Below the pieces are notes generated by a model. It saw only the letters and a list, made by a program, of their open reading frames with translations. It ran no database searches and was not told the origin of the DNA. Shown here piece after piece: positions 53,711-62,811 of a stretch of DNA of 64,000 nucleotides. The position numbers were made by a program, and so were the translations under genes. Position 1 is the first letter of the stretch; the number at the start of each line of letters is the position of its first letter. The stretch lies in contig CANKYU010000007.1 in NCBI GenBank assembly GCA_947488295.1, positions 1 through 64,000 on the forward strand, written 5' to 3'. The stretch comes from an uncultured Anderseniella sp. (GTDB taxonomy: Bacteria; Pseudomonadota; Alphaproteobacteria; Rhizobiales; Aestuariivirgaceae).

Positions 53711-54173
53711 GGCGACCTCAATTACTTACTTTAATTCCAATATCGTAACCCTTTGTTTACTTTTGGGTCAAACGCCGCCAGACCTTTTGGTAAACGGGTA
53801 GAGGATACCCGAATTATTGAGTCAAAATGCGGCGGCAGGCAGCGGGGTTGGCTTTAAGTTTTTGCGGTGGGATGAACGCCTGCCTTTGCAGAACTGATAG
53901 CTGTAAGACAGCCTTTGAAGCCACCCTCGTAGGGATCATGCTTGGACCCGCCCCCAACCGCTGCATACTTTCCCCGTCATTCTCGGCCTTGTGCCGATGA
54001 TCCAACCACCGTCGCAATGGATCCTTGGGACAAGCCCAAGGATGACAATTAGGAGGAAAACTCGCCTTTCCACCCTTCATATTTAATGCGGTTTGAGATG
54101 TGCGAATATCGTAAGCATCATCGCCTGGGATGCAGGCCGAAACCATTTTCACAAGCTCATTTGTGTCGGCGCA
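53711..54173. other. intergenic region with a rhizobial-type palindromic repeat
   Basis: A 463-bp gap without a credible gene. A 112-residue frame on the minus strand (53814-54152) is discounted because it is largely the translation of the palindromic repeat at 53976-54046. Confidence 0.6.
53976..54046. repeat. interspersed 71-bp inverted repeat
   Basis: Two 29-bp arms (beginning GTCATTCTCGGCCTTGTGCC and GTCATCCTTGGGCTTGTCCC when read inward) match at 23 of 29 positions. Each arm also forms its own small hairpin (CGGC-CTTGT-GCCG; CCTTGGG-ACAAG-CCCAAGG) whose loops are complementary. This is the form of palindromic elements scattered between genes in many Rhizobiales. Confidence 0.8.
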
Positions 54174-54851
54174 CTACCCGCGATCGTTGGCCTTCAGCCA
54201 TTCCGACACGGTTTCCAGCTTGTTGCGCAAGTGATGTTTGAGGATGATGCCGAGCTTGCGGCCGTCGCGGGCCTCAAGGGCCGCCAGAATGTCTTCGTGC
54301 TCGGCCACTGCCTTTTCCCAGCGCTCCCGTGTCATGTTGGCGAGATAACGGGCCCGGCGCACCCGGGCCGACAGCATGCGGTGCTGGGCGGCCAGGGTGT
54401 CATTGCGGGCAGCCTTCAGGATGGCGGTGTGAATGGCTTCATTGGCGGCAAAATATTCCGGCAGGCGCTTCGCCTTATAGTGCCCGATCATCTCATGATG
54501 GGATTTGCTGATGGCGGCAATTTCCACATCGGTGATCTTTTCACAGGCCAGTTCGCCGGACAGCGCCTCGAGTGCGCCCATGACCGGGAACACTTCTTCC
54601 AGGTCATCGACGGTGACAGCCGTGACCGACGAGCCGCGATTGGGGGTCAGGGTGACCAGGCCTTCCGATGCCAGAACTTTCAGCGCTTCGCGCATCGGCG
54701 TGCGCGACACGTTATAGCGCTCGCACAATTCCTTTTCCGGCACCTTTTCACCCGGTGTCAGTTCGCCTTCAATGATCAGCCTCTGCAGGCGCTCGACCAG
54801 TTCGTCATGCAGGGACCGCCGGACAATGGCTTCATCCATTGTAATGTTCAT
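54174..54851 (-). CDS. GntR family transcriptional regulator, FadR/FCD type
   Basis: A 225-residue regulator with an N-terminal winged helix (EKELCERYNVSRTPMREALKVL, shown as landmarks ELCERYNVSR and MREALKVL) and an all-helical FCD ligand domain (ANEAIHTAILKAARN, HRMLSARVRRARYL, EHEDILAALEARD). It overlaps the FAD/Fe-S oxidase stop by 4 bp, so it is cotranscribed with it. It probably controls the divergent promoter at 57776-57893, which carries a TTTTG/CAAAA palindrome. Confidence 0.94.
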   Translation of the reverse strand: MNITMDEAIVRRSLHDELVERLQRLIIEGELTPGEKVPEKELCERYNVSRTPMREALKVLASEGLVTLTPNRGSSVTAVTVDDLEEVFPVMGALEALSGELACEKITDVEIAAISKSHHEMIGHYKAKRLPEYFAANEAIHTAILKAARNDTLAAQHRMLSARVRRARYLANMTRERWEKAVAEHEDILAALEARDGRKLGIILKHHLRNKLETVSEWLKANDRG

Positions 54852-57775
54852 GCACCGGTTCCTTCCCTGTTATCCGCCCTGTCATCCGCAATGGCCATCT
54901 CCAGCACACGGGCCACGTGCACGGCATCGCGGCGAGCACCATCTGCGATCTGGTGGCGGCACGAAGTGCCGTCTGCCACGATCAGTGTATCCGATTCTGC
55001 CGCGCGCACCGACGGCAGCAATGACAGCTCGCCCATGGCTTTGGAAACTTCCCAGGTTTCCGCCTGATAGCCAAACGCGCCGGCCATGCCGCAGCACGAG
55101 CTTTCAACCGTCTCGACGTTCAGGCCCGGCACCAGTTTCAGGGCATCGGTCACGCTGCCCATGACATTATGCGCCTTTTGATGGCAATGACCATGCAGCA
55201 GGACATTGCGCTCCAGCCTTGAGAACCTGAACCTGTCTGCATTGGCGGCGACGAACTCTTCAAACATCATCGCCGCAGCCGCAATTTCTTCCGCCTCCTC
55301 GCCCAGCTTCATGGCGGTCAGTTCATCGCGCAGCGTCAGCAGGCAGGATGGTTCCAGCCCGACAATCTTCGCCCCGGCACGGACCAGCGGCAGGTAGGCC
55401 GCGATCAGTCGCCTGGCCTCGGCGCGCGCCTCATCCACCAGGCCCGATGCCAGATAAGTCCGGCCGCAGCAAGGTGGCCGCGATGAGCCATCCGGCAACG
55501 GCGAGACTACCTTGAAGCCGCCCGCCGTCAGCACCTTGCGGGCGGCGCGCAGGTTGTCGCTGTCGAACCAGGTGTTGAATGTATCACCGAACAGGATCAC
55601 CGGCTGGCCGTCGTCCGGCCCGGCATCCTCACCATGGCGATAAGCGTCGGCGCGCCATTTCGGCAAGGTGCGCCTGGCCGACAACCCGACAATGGTTTCG
55701 CTCAGGCGGGCCAAGCCCGGCACAGCGTCGCGGGCATTTGCCAGCCACGGCACGCGGGCGAGCCAGGGCGCATAGCGCGGCATGTGGGCCACCAGCCGGT
55801 CACGCAGGGACAGGCCTGCTCTGGCCACCCGGGCTGCCGTCATCTCGATCTTCATGGCCGCCATGTCAACGCCGGTCGGGCACTCGCGCTGGCACGCCTT
55901 GCACCCGACACACAGTTTCATGGTCTCCGCCATGGCATCACCGGCCAGCGCCTCCGGGCCCAGTTGCCCGGATATGGCAAGACGCAAAGAGTTTGCCCGG
56001 CCGCGGGTCAGATGCGCCTCGTCACGGGTGACCCGGTACGACGGGCACATGGCTCCGCCGGCCAGCTTGCGGCAGGCACCGTTGTTGTTGCACATCTCGA
56101 CAGCACCCTGAAAACCACCGCCGGCACCCGGCCATTGCGACCAGTCAAGCGCCGTCGTCATCTCCGGTACGGCATAGTCCTGATTGAAGCGGAACAGCGT
56201 GCGGTCGTCCATTTTCGGCGCATCGACGATCTTGCCGGGATTGAACACGCCATCGGGATCAAACGCCTGCTTCACCTGCCGGAAGCTGGCCATCATGCGT
56301 TCGCCGAACATTTTTCCGTTGAACTCGGAGCGCACGATGCCGTCGCCATGTTCGCCGGAATGCGAGCCCTTGTATTTGCGCACCAGCTCGAATGCTTCCT
56401 CGGCAATGGCCCGCATGGTCTTCACATCGTGCTCAAGCCGCATGTTGAGCACCGGGCGCACGTGCAGGCATCCGACCGAGGCATGGGCATACCAGGTGCC
56501 TCTGGTGCCGTGCCTGGCGAAAATGTCGGTGAGGCCGGCTGTGTAGGCAGCAAGATCCTTCAACTCCACGGCGCAGTCTTCCACGAACGAGACCGGTTTT
56601 CCCTCCTGTTTCATGGACATCATGATGTTGAGGCCGGACTTGCGCACTTCGGCCAGATCTGCCTGCAGCCCCGGCTCATTGACCTCGACCACGCCGCCGA
56701 CATGTTTGCCCGAGCGCGACCAGTCGAATCCCAGGTCGCCGATGACCTGATGCAATTGTTCCAGACGGCGCAGGTTTTCGTCCCAGTCATCTTCGGCGAA
56801 ATCGACCAGCAGCAGGGCGTCCGGTTCGCCCTTCACCACCTTCTCGATGGTCGGGCGGAAAATGTCGATGCCGCGGGCCAGCTCGATCATGGTGCGGTCA
56901 ACCAGTTCAACAGCTACGGGGTCAAGCTTTACTATATGCTGGGCTGCATCCATCGCGGCGTGAAAGGTCGGGAAGTGACATACCCCCATGGCCTTGCGCA
57001 CCGGCAATGGTGACAATTTCAGCGTGATCCTGTCTGACCAGGCAAGTGTGCCCTCGGAGCCCACCAGCAGCGAGGACAGGTTGACCGGCGAACCGTTCGG
57101 CACCAGTGCATCAACATTGTAACCGCCGACACGGCGCATCACCTTCGGAAACTTGTCGGCGATCTCGGCCTGCTCGCGAGCGCCCAGCGCCAGCAGATCC
57201 GCGACGAAGCCGGGCTCACCGGCTGCGCCCGCCTCGGCAAACCGGGCTTGAGATCCATCCGCCAGAAACGCATCAATTGCCAGCACGTTGTCGCGCATCA
57301 TGCCGTATCGCAGCGAGCGGCCACCGCAGGAATTGTTGCCGGCCATGCCGCCAATGGTGGCGCGCGACGCGGTCGACACGTCAATCGGGTACCAGAGCCC
57401 GTGCGGCTTCAGCTGCCGGTTCAGTTCGTCCAGCACAATGCCCGGCTCGACAACACAGGTGCGGGCCTCGACATCCAGCTCTATGAGCCAGTTCAGATAT
57501 TTGGAACAGTCGATGACAATGGCGTCATTGACCGTCTGGCCGCATTGCGAGGTGCCGCCGCCGCGCGGCAGTACTGAAACAGCCTCTTCGCGAGCCAGCG
57601 AAATGACGTTGCGCACATCATCAGATGAGCGCGGCACGACCACTGCGCGCGGCATGATCTGGTAGATCGAGGCATCAGTGGCATAGCGACCGCGCGAAAA
57701 CGCATCATCCATAACCTCGCCCTGCACATGATCGCGCAGGCGTTTGGTGAACGGGGATAATGGCACGGTGGTCAC
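54848..57775 (-). CDS. fused FAD-linked oxidase / Fe-S 2-hydroxyacid dehydrogenase (YdiJ-like)
   Basis: A 975-residue fusion. The N-terminal half is a GlcD-type FAD domain (LPRGGGTSQCGQ, GNNSCGGRSLRYGMMRDN, SHSGEHGDGIVRSEF). Then come Fe-S segments at about 558 (CNNNGACRKLAGGAMCPS) and about 622 (CVGCKACQRECPTG), and CCG domains (RPPCCGRTYLASG, SSCCGMAGAFGY near 893). E. coli YdiJ of this architecture oxidises D-2-hydroxyglutarate; D-lactate is another candidate. The start is a GTG at 57775. It is divergent from the aminotransferase-TRAP operon. Confidence 0.92.
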   Translation of the reverse strand: MTTVPLSPFTKRLRDHVQGEVMDDAFSRGRYATDASIYQIMPRAVVVPRSSDDVRNVISLAREEAVSVLPRGGGTSQCGQTVNDAIVIDCSKYLNWLIELDVEARTCVVEPGIVLDELNRQLKPHGLWYPIDVSTASRATIGGMAGNNSCGGRSLRYGMMRDNVLAIDAFLADGSQARFAEAGAAGEPGFVADLLALGAREQAEIADKFPKVMRRVGGYNVDALVPNGSPVNLSSLLVGSEGTLAWSDRITLKLSPLPVRKAMGVCHFPTFHAAMDAAQHIVKLDPVAVELVDRTMIELARGIDIFRPTIEKVVKGEPDALLLVDFAEDDWDENLRRLEQLHQVIGDLGFDWSRSGKHVGGVVEVNEPGLQADLAEVRKSGLNIMMSMKQEGKPVSFVEDCAVELKDLAAYTAGLTDIFARHGTRGTWYAHASVGCLHVRPVLNMRLEHDVKTMRAIAEEAFELVRKYKGSHSGEHGDGIVRSEFNGKMFGERMMASFRQVKQAFDPDGVFNPGKIVDAPKMDDRTLFRFNQDYAVPEMTTALDWSQWPGAGGGFQGAVEMCNNNGACRKLAGGAMCPSYRVTRDEAHLTRGRANSLRLAISGQLGPEALAGDAMAETMKLCVGCKACQRECPTGVDMAAMKIEMTAARVARAGLSLRDRLVAHMPRYAPWLARVPWLANARDAVPGLARLSETIVGLSARRTLPKWRADAYRHGEDAGPDDGQPVILFGDTFNTWFDSDNLRAARKVLTAGGFKVVSPLPDGSSRPPCCGRTYLASGLVDEARAEARRLIAAYLPLVRAGAKIVGLEPSCLLTLRDELTAMKLGEEAEEIAAAAMMFEEFVAANADRFRFSRLERNVLLHGHCHQKAHNVMGSVTDALKLVPGLNVETVESSCCGMAGAFGYQAETWEVSKAMGELSLLPSVRAAESDTLIVADGTSCRHQIADGARRDAVHVARVLEMAIADDRADNREGTGA

Positions 57776-57785
57776 GGAATAAGCC

Positions 57786-57815
57786 TTGACATAATTTTGA
57801 ATGCAAAATTAAATA
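57786..57815 (+). promoter_or_regulatory. promoter with operator in the spacer
   Basis: TTGACA (57786-57791), an 18-bp spacer and TAAATA (57810-57815) form a sigma-70-type promoter toward the aminotransferase. The spacer is filled by a perfect palindrome, TAATTTTG-AATG-CAAAATTA (57792-57811). The TTG-N4-CAA core suits a FadR-type GntR dimer, so the regulator at 54174 is the obvious candidate. Confidence 0.65.
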
Positions 57816-57893
57816 TACGCATTCCAAACGAGGTGGCAAGGCCGAACCAGCCTGACAAATCCGACCGCCCGAGACGTCAAAGGACTTCATTGC

Positions 57894-59090
57894 ATGCACG
57901 CCCCAGGCCGCCATTTTCTGCAAATCCCCGGCCCCACCAATGTGCCCGACCGGGTATTGCGCGCCATGGACTATCCGACCATGGATCATCGCGGACCGGG
58001 CTTCGCCGAGGTTGGGCTGAAATGCCTGGACGGCATGAAATCCATCTTCAAGACCGACAAGACCGTGGTGATCTACCCGGCGTCCGGCACCGGCGCATGG
58101 GAAGCCGCCCTGGTCAATACGCTGTCGCCCGGCGACAAGGTGTTAATGTGCGAAACCGGGCATTTCGCGTCGCTGTGGAGCAAGCTGGCGAAACGGCTTG
58201 GTCTTGAACCGGTGCTGATCGAAACCGACTGGCGCCGCGGCGCGGTGCCGGAGGCCATCGCCGAAGCACTGGACGCAGACAAGGCACACGATATCAAGGC
58301 GGTGTGCGTGGTGCACAATGAGACCTCGACCGGGTCGACATCCCGCATGGGCGACGTACGCGAAGCCATGAACGCGACAGGCCACCCTGCCCTGCTGATG
58401 GCGGACACGATTTCCTCACTGGCGTCGATTGATTTCCGCCATGACGAATGGGGCGTCGATGTCACCGTCGCCGGCTCGCAGAAGGGCCTGATGCTGCCGC
58501 CAGGCTTGAGCTTCAACGCGGTCAGCGACAAGGCGCTGGAGGCCGCGAAAACCTCCAAAATGCAGAAATCATACTGGGCCTGGGATGAAATGGCCGGACC
58601 CAACCAGACCGGCTACTTCCCCTATACACCGGCCACCAACTTGCTGTACGGGCTGGCTGAAGCGATTGACATGCTGCACGAGGAAGGCCTCGACAATGTG
58701 TTCGCCCGCCACAAGCGTCATTCCGAAGCGACACGGCGTGCGGTGCAGGCCTGGGGCCTTGAGGTATTGTGCAATGAGCCGAAAGACTATTCGCACGCGC
58801 TGACTGCGGTCATGCTGCCGGACGGGCATAATGCAGACGAATTTCGCGCCACGACGCTGAAACACTTCAACATGTCGCTGGGCAACGGCCTGTCACGGCT
58901 GGCCGGCAAGGTGTTCCGCATCGGCCATCTCGGTGACTTCAATGATTTGATGTTGATGGGCACCCTGTCGGGTGTTGAAATGGGGCTCGGCGTGGCGAAC
59001 GTTCCGCACCAGTCCGGCGGAGCACAACGCGCCATGGAGTATCTGAAGAACGCCGCAACAGAAGAAAGCAGCTCTGTTGCGGCTGAATAA
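57894..59090 (+). CDS. class V aminotransferase (serine-glyoxylate / aspartate-glyoxylate type)
   Basis: A 398-residue PLP enzyme. The N-terminus LQIPGPTNVPDRVLRAMDYP, VVHNETSTG and the PLP-lysine region VAGSQKGLMLPPGLS are typical of SgaA/AGT-like enzymes that use glyoxylate as amino acceptor. BhcA of the beta-hydroxyaspartate cycle is a near relative, but bhcBCD are absent here. It opens a rightward operon with a TRAP transporter, a crotonase and a CoA-transferase. Substrate assignment is inference. Confidence 0.88.
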   Translation: MHAPGRHFLQIPGPTNVPDRVLRAMDYPTMDHRGPGFAEVGLKCLDGMKSIFKTDKTVVIYPASGTGAWEAALVNTLSPGDKVLMCETGHFASLWSKLAKRLGLEPVLIETDWRRGAVPEAIAEALDADKAHDIKAVCVVHNETSTGSTSRMGDVREAMNATGHPALLMADTISSLASIDFRHDEWGVDVTVAGSQKGLMLPPGLSFNAVSDKALEAAKTSKMQKSYWAWDEMAGPNQTGYFPYTPATNLLYGLAEAIDMLHEEGLDNVFARHKRHSEATRRAVQAWGLEVLCNEPKDYSHALTAVMLPDGHNADEFRATTLKHFNMSLGNGLSRLAGKVFRIGHLGDFNDLMLMGTLSGVEMGLGVANVPHQSGGAQRAMEYLKNAATEESSSVAAE

Positions 59091-59131
59091 ACAATGACCT
59101 GCTGCAATTCCTTTTGGGAGGAAACTGAAAA

Positions 59132-60115
59132 ATGAAAAGCATTATCAAGGTTCTGGCCTTCTCGACCGCACTGGCCGCAATGGCCTCTGCGGCGCACGCT
59201 GAAAAACTGATCCTCAAGTTTGGCCATGTCGGCAAGCCGGGTTCGCTGTTTGCCGCGTCTGTTGACGAGTTTGCCAAGCGCGCCAATGCAGCTCTCGGCG
59301 ACAAGGCCGAAGTCCAGGTGTTCGGCTCTTCGCAGCTCGGCAAGGACAAGGAACTTTTACAGAAGCTCAAGCTCGGCCAGATCACTTTCTCGCTGCCGTC
59401 GTCGGTGATGTCTTCCGTTTCGGACACGTTCGGTGTGTTTGAAATGCCCTATATCATCAAGGACCGCGACCACATGAAGCGGGTGCAGGCCTCCATGGGC
59501 GACACCTTCCAGGCTGCCGCCAAGGCCAAGGGCTATCGCATTCTGAGCTATTACGAGAACGGCTTCCGTCACATCACCAACAACACCAAGCCGATTGACC
59601 AGCCCGGCGATCTGGCCGGCATCAAGCTGCGCACACCGAAGGGCGCATGGCGCGTCAAGATGTTCAAGCTGTACGGGGCAAACCCGACGCCAATGGCGTT
59701 TTCCGACGTGTTTACCGCACTGAAGACCGGCGTGATCGACGGCCAGGAAAACCCTTACGCGCAGATCTGGTCAGCCAAGTTCCAGGAAGTGCAGAAGTAC
59801 CTGTCGATCACCGGGCACGTCTACACACCTGCCTATGTGCTGGTATCCGACACCCATTTCGGCAAATTGCCGGAAGACGTTCAGAAAACCCTGATGGACG
59901 TGGCTGCCGATACGCAGGGGTTTGTGTATGACACCGCGGCCAACCTGGAAACCGAACTGCTGGAAAACCTGAAAAAGGGTGGCATCACGGTGAACACGGC
60001 CGACAAGGCAGCCTTCATCGAGGCGTCCAAGCCGATCTATGACGAGTTCTCGTCGTCGGTCGAGGGAGGCAAGGAACTGATCGAGAAGGTCCAGGCCGAA
60101 GCCTCCGGTTCCTAA
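59132..60115 (+). CDS. TRAP transporter substrate-binding protein (DctP type)
   Basis: A 327-residue periplasmic protein with a Sec signal peptide (MKSIIKVLAFSTALAAMASA, then AHA before the mature EKLILKFGHVG). Family features are FGSSQLGKDKELLQKLKLGQ, IKLRTPKGAWRVKMFKLYGA and TGVIDGQENPYAQIWS; the last contains the region where a conserved Arg/Asn usually contacts a carboxylate. Likely ligand is a mono- or dicarboxylate. It begins 41 bp after the aminotransferase. Confidence 0.94.
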   Translation: MKSIIKVLAFSTALAAMASAAHAEKLILKFGHVGKPGSLFAASVDEFAKRANAALGDKAEVQVFGSSQLGKDKELLQKLKLGQITFSLPSSVMSSVSDTFGVFEMPYIIKDRDHMKRVQASMGDTFQAAAKAKGYRILSYYENGFRHITNNTKPIDQPGDLAGIKLRTPKGAWRVKMFKLYGANPTPMAFSDVFTALKTGVIDGQENPYAQIWSAKFQEVQKYLSITGHVYTPAYVLVSDTHFGKLPEDVQKTLMDVAADTQGFVYDTAANLETELLENLKKGGITVNTADKAAFIEASKPIYDEFSSSVEGGKELIEKVQAEASGS

Positions 60116-60163
60116 AACAGGAAATACTTCGGGGATGATTTACCCATCCCCGACCTCCCTGAT

Positions 60164-60196
60164 GAAGGCCGGTCATTGTTCACCGGCCTTCATTTT
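60164..60196 (+). terminator. attenuator-like hairpin after the second TRAP binding-protein gene
   Basis: GAAGGCCGGT and ACCGGCCTTC form a perfect 10-bp stem with an 8-base loop, followed by ATTTTC. A second hairpin (GGGGATG/CATCCCC) precedes it at about 60131-60151. They lie in the 114-bp gap between dctP and dctQ and should cause partial termination, giving excess binding protein. Confidence 0.65.
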
Positions 60197-60229
60197 CAGA
60201 CCTTCTTACCGATGCCAGGGGCAACCAGC

Positions 60230-60721
60230 ATGACCGGCGTATTTGGCCGCGGGCTTGGCCGCACACTTGAATGGATCCTGATCACCCTGATGGTGACGCT
60301 GACCACTTTGGTCATTGTCGCAGTGGTGTACCGAAAGCTCGGCAACTCGCTGTCCTGGTATGACGAGGTCGCCTCCGTCGTGCTGGCCTGGATAACCTAT
60401 TACGGCGCCGCACTGGCCGCACTCAGGCGCAAGCATATCGGTTTCGACTCGGTGCTGCTGGCGATCCCGATGCCGATGCGCATGTGGGCGGTGGCGTTTG
60501 GCGAGGTCATCGTAATCGGCTTCTTTATCCTGATGGCCTGGGCCGGTTTTACCGTGTTGAATGTGTTGCAGGGCGAGACGCTCGACAGCCTGACCTGGAT
60601 ACCGGTGCAGCTCACCCAGTCGGTCATTCCCGTCGGGGCGCTTTTGTTCATCGTCTGCGAACTGCTCAGCCTGCCGGACTACTGGAGGCAGATTGCTGCC
60701 GGCCAGTCTTCAGAGCATTAA
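60230..60721 (+). CDS. TRAP transporter small permease (DctQ type)
   Basis: A 163-residue, four-helix membrane protein (WILITLMVTLTTLVIVAVVY, LAWITYYGAALAALRRKHIG, FGEVIVIGFFILMAWAGFTV, VIPVGALLFIVCELLSL). The conserved AALRRKHIGFD is the family motif. ATG 60230 has an AGGGG site about 10 bases upstream; the frame opens earlier at 60176 but inside the hairpin region. Confidence 0.9.
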   Translation: MTGVFGRGLGRTLEWILITLMVTLTTLVIVAVVYRKLGNSLSWYDEVASVVLAWITYYGAALAALRRKHIGFDSVLLAIPMPMRMWAVAFGEVIVIGFFILMAWAGFTVLNVLQGETLDSLTWIPVQLTQSVIPVGALLFIVCELLSLPDYWRQIAAGQSSEH

Positions 60722-60734
60722 GGGATAGACTGTC

Positions 60735-62018
60735 ATGGTTGTTCTCGTCATCTTCCTCGTTCTCGTCGCCCTGATCTGCATCAACGTGCCCATTGCAGTC
60801 GCCCTTGCCGTTGCCGGTGTTGTCGGCCTGCTGATGACCGAGGGCACCAGTTCCCTCGTCACCGTCGCGCTCGACATGTATGACGGATCGACGAAATTCT
60901 CGCTGATCGCCATTCCGATGTTCGTGCTGGCCGGCGCCATCATGAACGCCGCCGGCATCACCTACCGGCTGATCAATTTCATCACCGCGCTGATCGGCTT
61001 CGTGCGCGGCGGCCTGGCCATGGTCAATGTCGGCGTATCGCTGTTCTTTGCAGAAATTTCCGGTTCCGCCGTGGCCGACGTGGCCGCCATGGGCTCGATC
61101 ATGATCCCGGAAATGAAGAAACGCGGCTATCCCGCCCCGTTTGCCGCCGCCATTACCTCATCATCGGCGTCTTTGGCGGTGATCATTCCACCGTCGATCC
61201 CGATGATCCTGTATGCCTCGTCGGCCAATACATCCGTGGAACAATTGTTCGTGGCCGGTTTCGTGCCCGGCTTCATCGGCGGCTTCGGGCTGATGATGGT
61301 GGCCTATATATTCGCGCGTAAATACAATTTTCCGGTGGAGGAAGCCTTCAATCTGAAGCGCCTGCGGGTGACCTTTGTTGAAGCCCTGCCGACCTTCCTG
61401 CTGCCGATCATCATCCTGGGTGGCATCTTCGGCGGCTTTGTTACCGCAACCGAAGCAGCCGGCCTGGCCGTGCTGGTGTCCATCGGCATCGGTTTTTGGT
61501 ACCGCGAAACCAACCTGAAAGAACTTTACAAGGCCATGCTGGACGGCGGCATGCAGACCGCTGTCGTCATGGTGCTGGTGGCGGCATCGGTGCTGGTCGG
61601 CGGTTTCCTGACCCGGGCCCAGGTGCCGCAGGAACTGGCGTCACAGCTTTTGTCGATCACCGACAACCAGTATGTCATCCTGCTTATCCTCAACATCTTC
61701 TTCCTGATCATCGGCTTCTTCCTGCACTCGGCTGCGGCCATTATCCTGGTAGTGCCGATCGTGGTGCCGCTGATCGTGCAGGCCGGCATCGATCCGGTGC
61801 ACTTCGGCCTGGTGGTCACACTGAACCTGGCCATCGGTCAGCAGACCCCGCCGGTGGCCTCGGTGCTGATCACCGCATGTTCCATCGCCAAGGCCAATAT
61901 CTGGGACGTGACGCGGGTCAATATCTGGTTCATCGCGGTATTGATGACAGTGCTGTTGATGTGCACCTATGTTCCAGCCATACCCATGTTCCTGGTGGAA
62001 TATTTCTACCGGTCCTGA
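60735..62018 (+). CDS. TRAP transporter large permease (DctM type)
   Basis: A 427-residue membrane protein of normal DctM length. Motifs include SLIAIPMFVLAGAIMNAAGI, ISGSAVADVAAMGSIMIPEM, SSSASLAVIIPPSIPMILYA and LNLAIGQQTPPVASVL. It forms the sodium-coupled channel with DctQ; together with DctP it imports a carboxylate. It begins 13 bp after dctQ. Confidence 0.95.
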   Translation: MVVLVIFLVLVALICINVPIAVALAVAGVVGLLMTEGTSSLVTVALDMYDGSTKFSLIAIPMFVLAGAIMNAAGITYRLINFITALIGFVRGGLAMVNVGVSLFFAEISGSAVADVAAMGSIMIPEMKKRGYPAPFAAAITSSSASLAVIIPPSIPMILYASSANTSVEQLFVAGFVPGFIGGFGLMMVAYIFARKYNFPVEEAFNLKRLRVTFVEALPTFLLPIIILGGIFGGFVTATEAAGLAVLVSIGIGFWYRETNLKELYKAMLDGGMQTAVVMVLVAASVLVGGFLTRAQVPQELASQLLSITDNQYVILLILNIFFLIIGFFLHSAAAIILVVPIVVPLIVQAGIDPVHFGLVVTLNLAIGQQTPPVASVLITACSIAKANIWDVTRVNIWFIAVLMTVLLMCTYVPAIPMFLVEYFYRS

Positions 62019-62028
62019 GGAAACATAG

Positions 62029-62811
62029 ATGACTGACACTGACGACCTGTTGTGGAGCGAAGACAACGGCATGGGCGTGATCACGCTGAACCGGCCAAAG
62101 GCGCGCAATGCGCTGACCTTTGCCATGTACGAGTCCATCCGCGATATCTGCGACCGCGCCGCAGGCAATGAAGATTTGCGCGCCATGATCATCACTGGAT
62201 CCGGCGACAAGGCGTTTGCCGCCGGCACCGACATCTCTTCCTTTCGCGACTTCTCCAAGCCGCAGGATGCGCTCGACTATGAGGCTCGCATCGACAAGGT
62301 GCTGGCCGCCCTTGAAGCGGTACCGGTGCCGACCATTGCCGCCATTTCAGGCGCGTGCACCGGCGGGGGCGCGGCCATTGCCGCGTGCTGTGATCTGCGC
62401 ATCGGCGCGCGTGACATGCGCTTCGGCTTTCCCATCGCCCGCACGCTCGGCAACTGCCTGTCCAACAACAACCTGGCACGGCTGTCGTCCATGCTGGGCG
62501 CACACCGGGTCAAGGAGATCATCTTCACCTCGCGCCTGATCGAGGCGGACGAGGCGCTGGCGCTGGGGCTGGTGTCGGAACTGCACGACGACAAGCAAGC
62601 CGTGCTGGCCCGCGCCCATGAACTGGCGGAGACACTGAAAGGCCACGCACCGCTGACCATGCGCGCCACCAAGGAAGCGCTCAGGCGGTTGCGCGTCGGC
62701 CAAGACGGCGATGATCACGACCTGATCGTCCAGTGCTATATGAGCGACGATTTCCGCGAAGGCATGGAAGCCTTCCTGGCCAAGCGCAAGCCGGACTGGA
62801 AGGGCAAGTGA
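62029..62811 (+). CDS. crotonase-fold (enoyl-CoA hydratase/isomerase family) protein without hydratase glutamates
   Basis: A 260-residue crotonase-superfamily protein. Oxyanion-hole segments are present (AFAAGTDISSF and ACTGGGAAIAA), but the two acid/base residues of enoyl-CoA hydratase are replaced: GGGCEL of the prototype reads GGGAAI, and the QPEI site reads GFPIA. A hydratase reaction is therefore unlikely; isomerase, thioesterase, decarboxylase or lyase activity on a CoA ester is possible. Its stop overlaps the CoA-transferase start (GTGA). Confidence 0.88.
   Translation: MTDTDDLLWSEDNGMGVITLNRPKARNALTFAMYESIRDICDRAAGNEDLRAMIITGSGDKAFAAGTDISSFRDFSKPQDALDYEARIDKVLAALEAVPVPTIAAISGACTGGGAAIAACCDLRIGARDMRFGFPIARTLGNCLSNNNLARLSSMLGAHRVKEIIFTSRLIEADEALALGLVSELHDDKQAVLARAHELAETLKGHAPLTMRATKEALRRLRVGQDGDDHDLIVQCYMSDDFREGMEAFLAKRKPDWKGK

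Noticed and set aside
53814..54152. Minus-strand open frame of 112 codons
   Set aside because: Much of it is the translated 71-bp palindromic repeat, so a coding role is unlikely.
57894..59090. Serine cycle or beta-hydroxyaspartate cycle locus
   Set aside because: The aminotransferase alone is compatible with either, but none of the other cycle genes is in the window.
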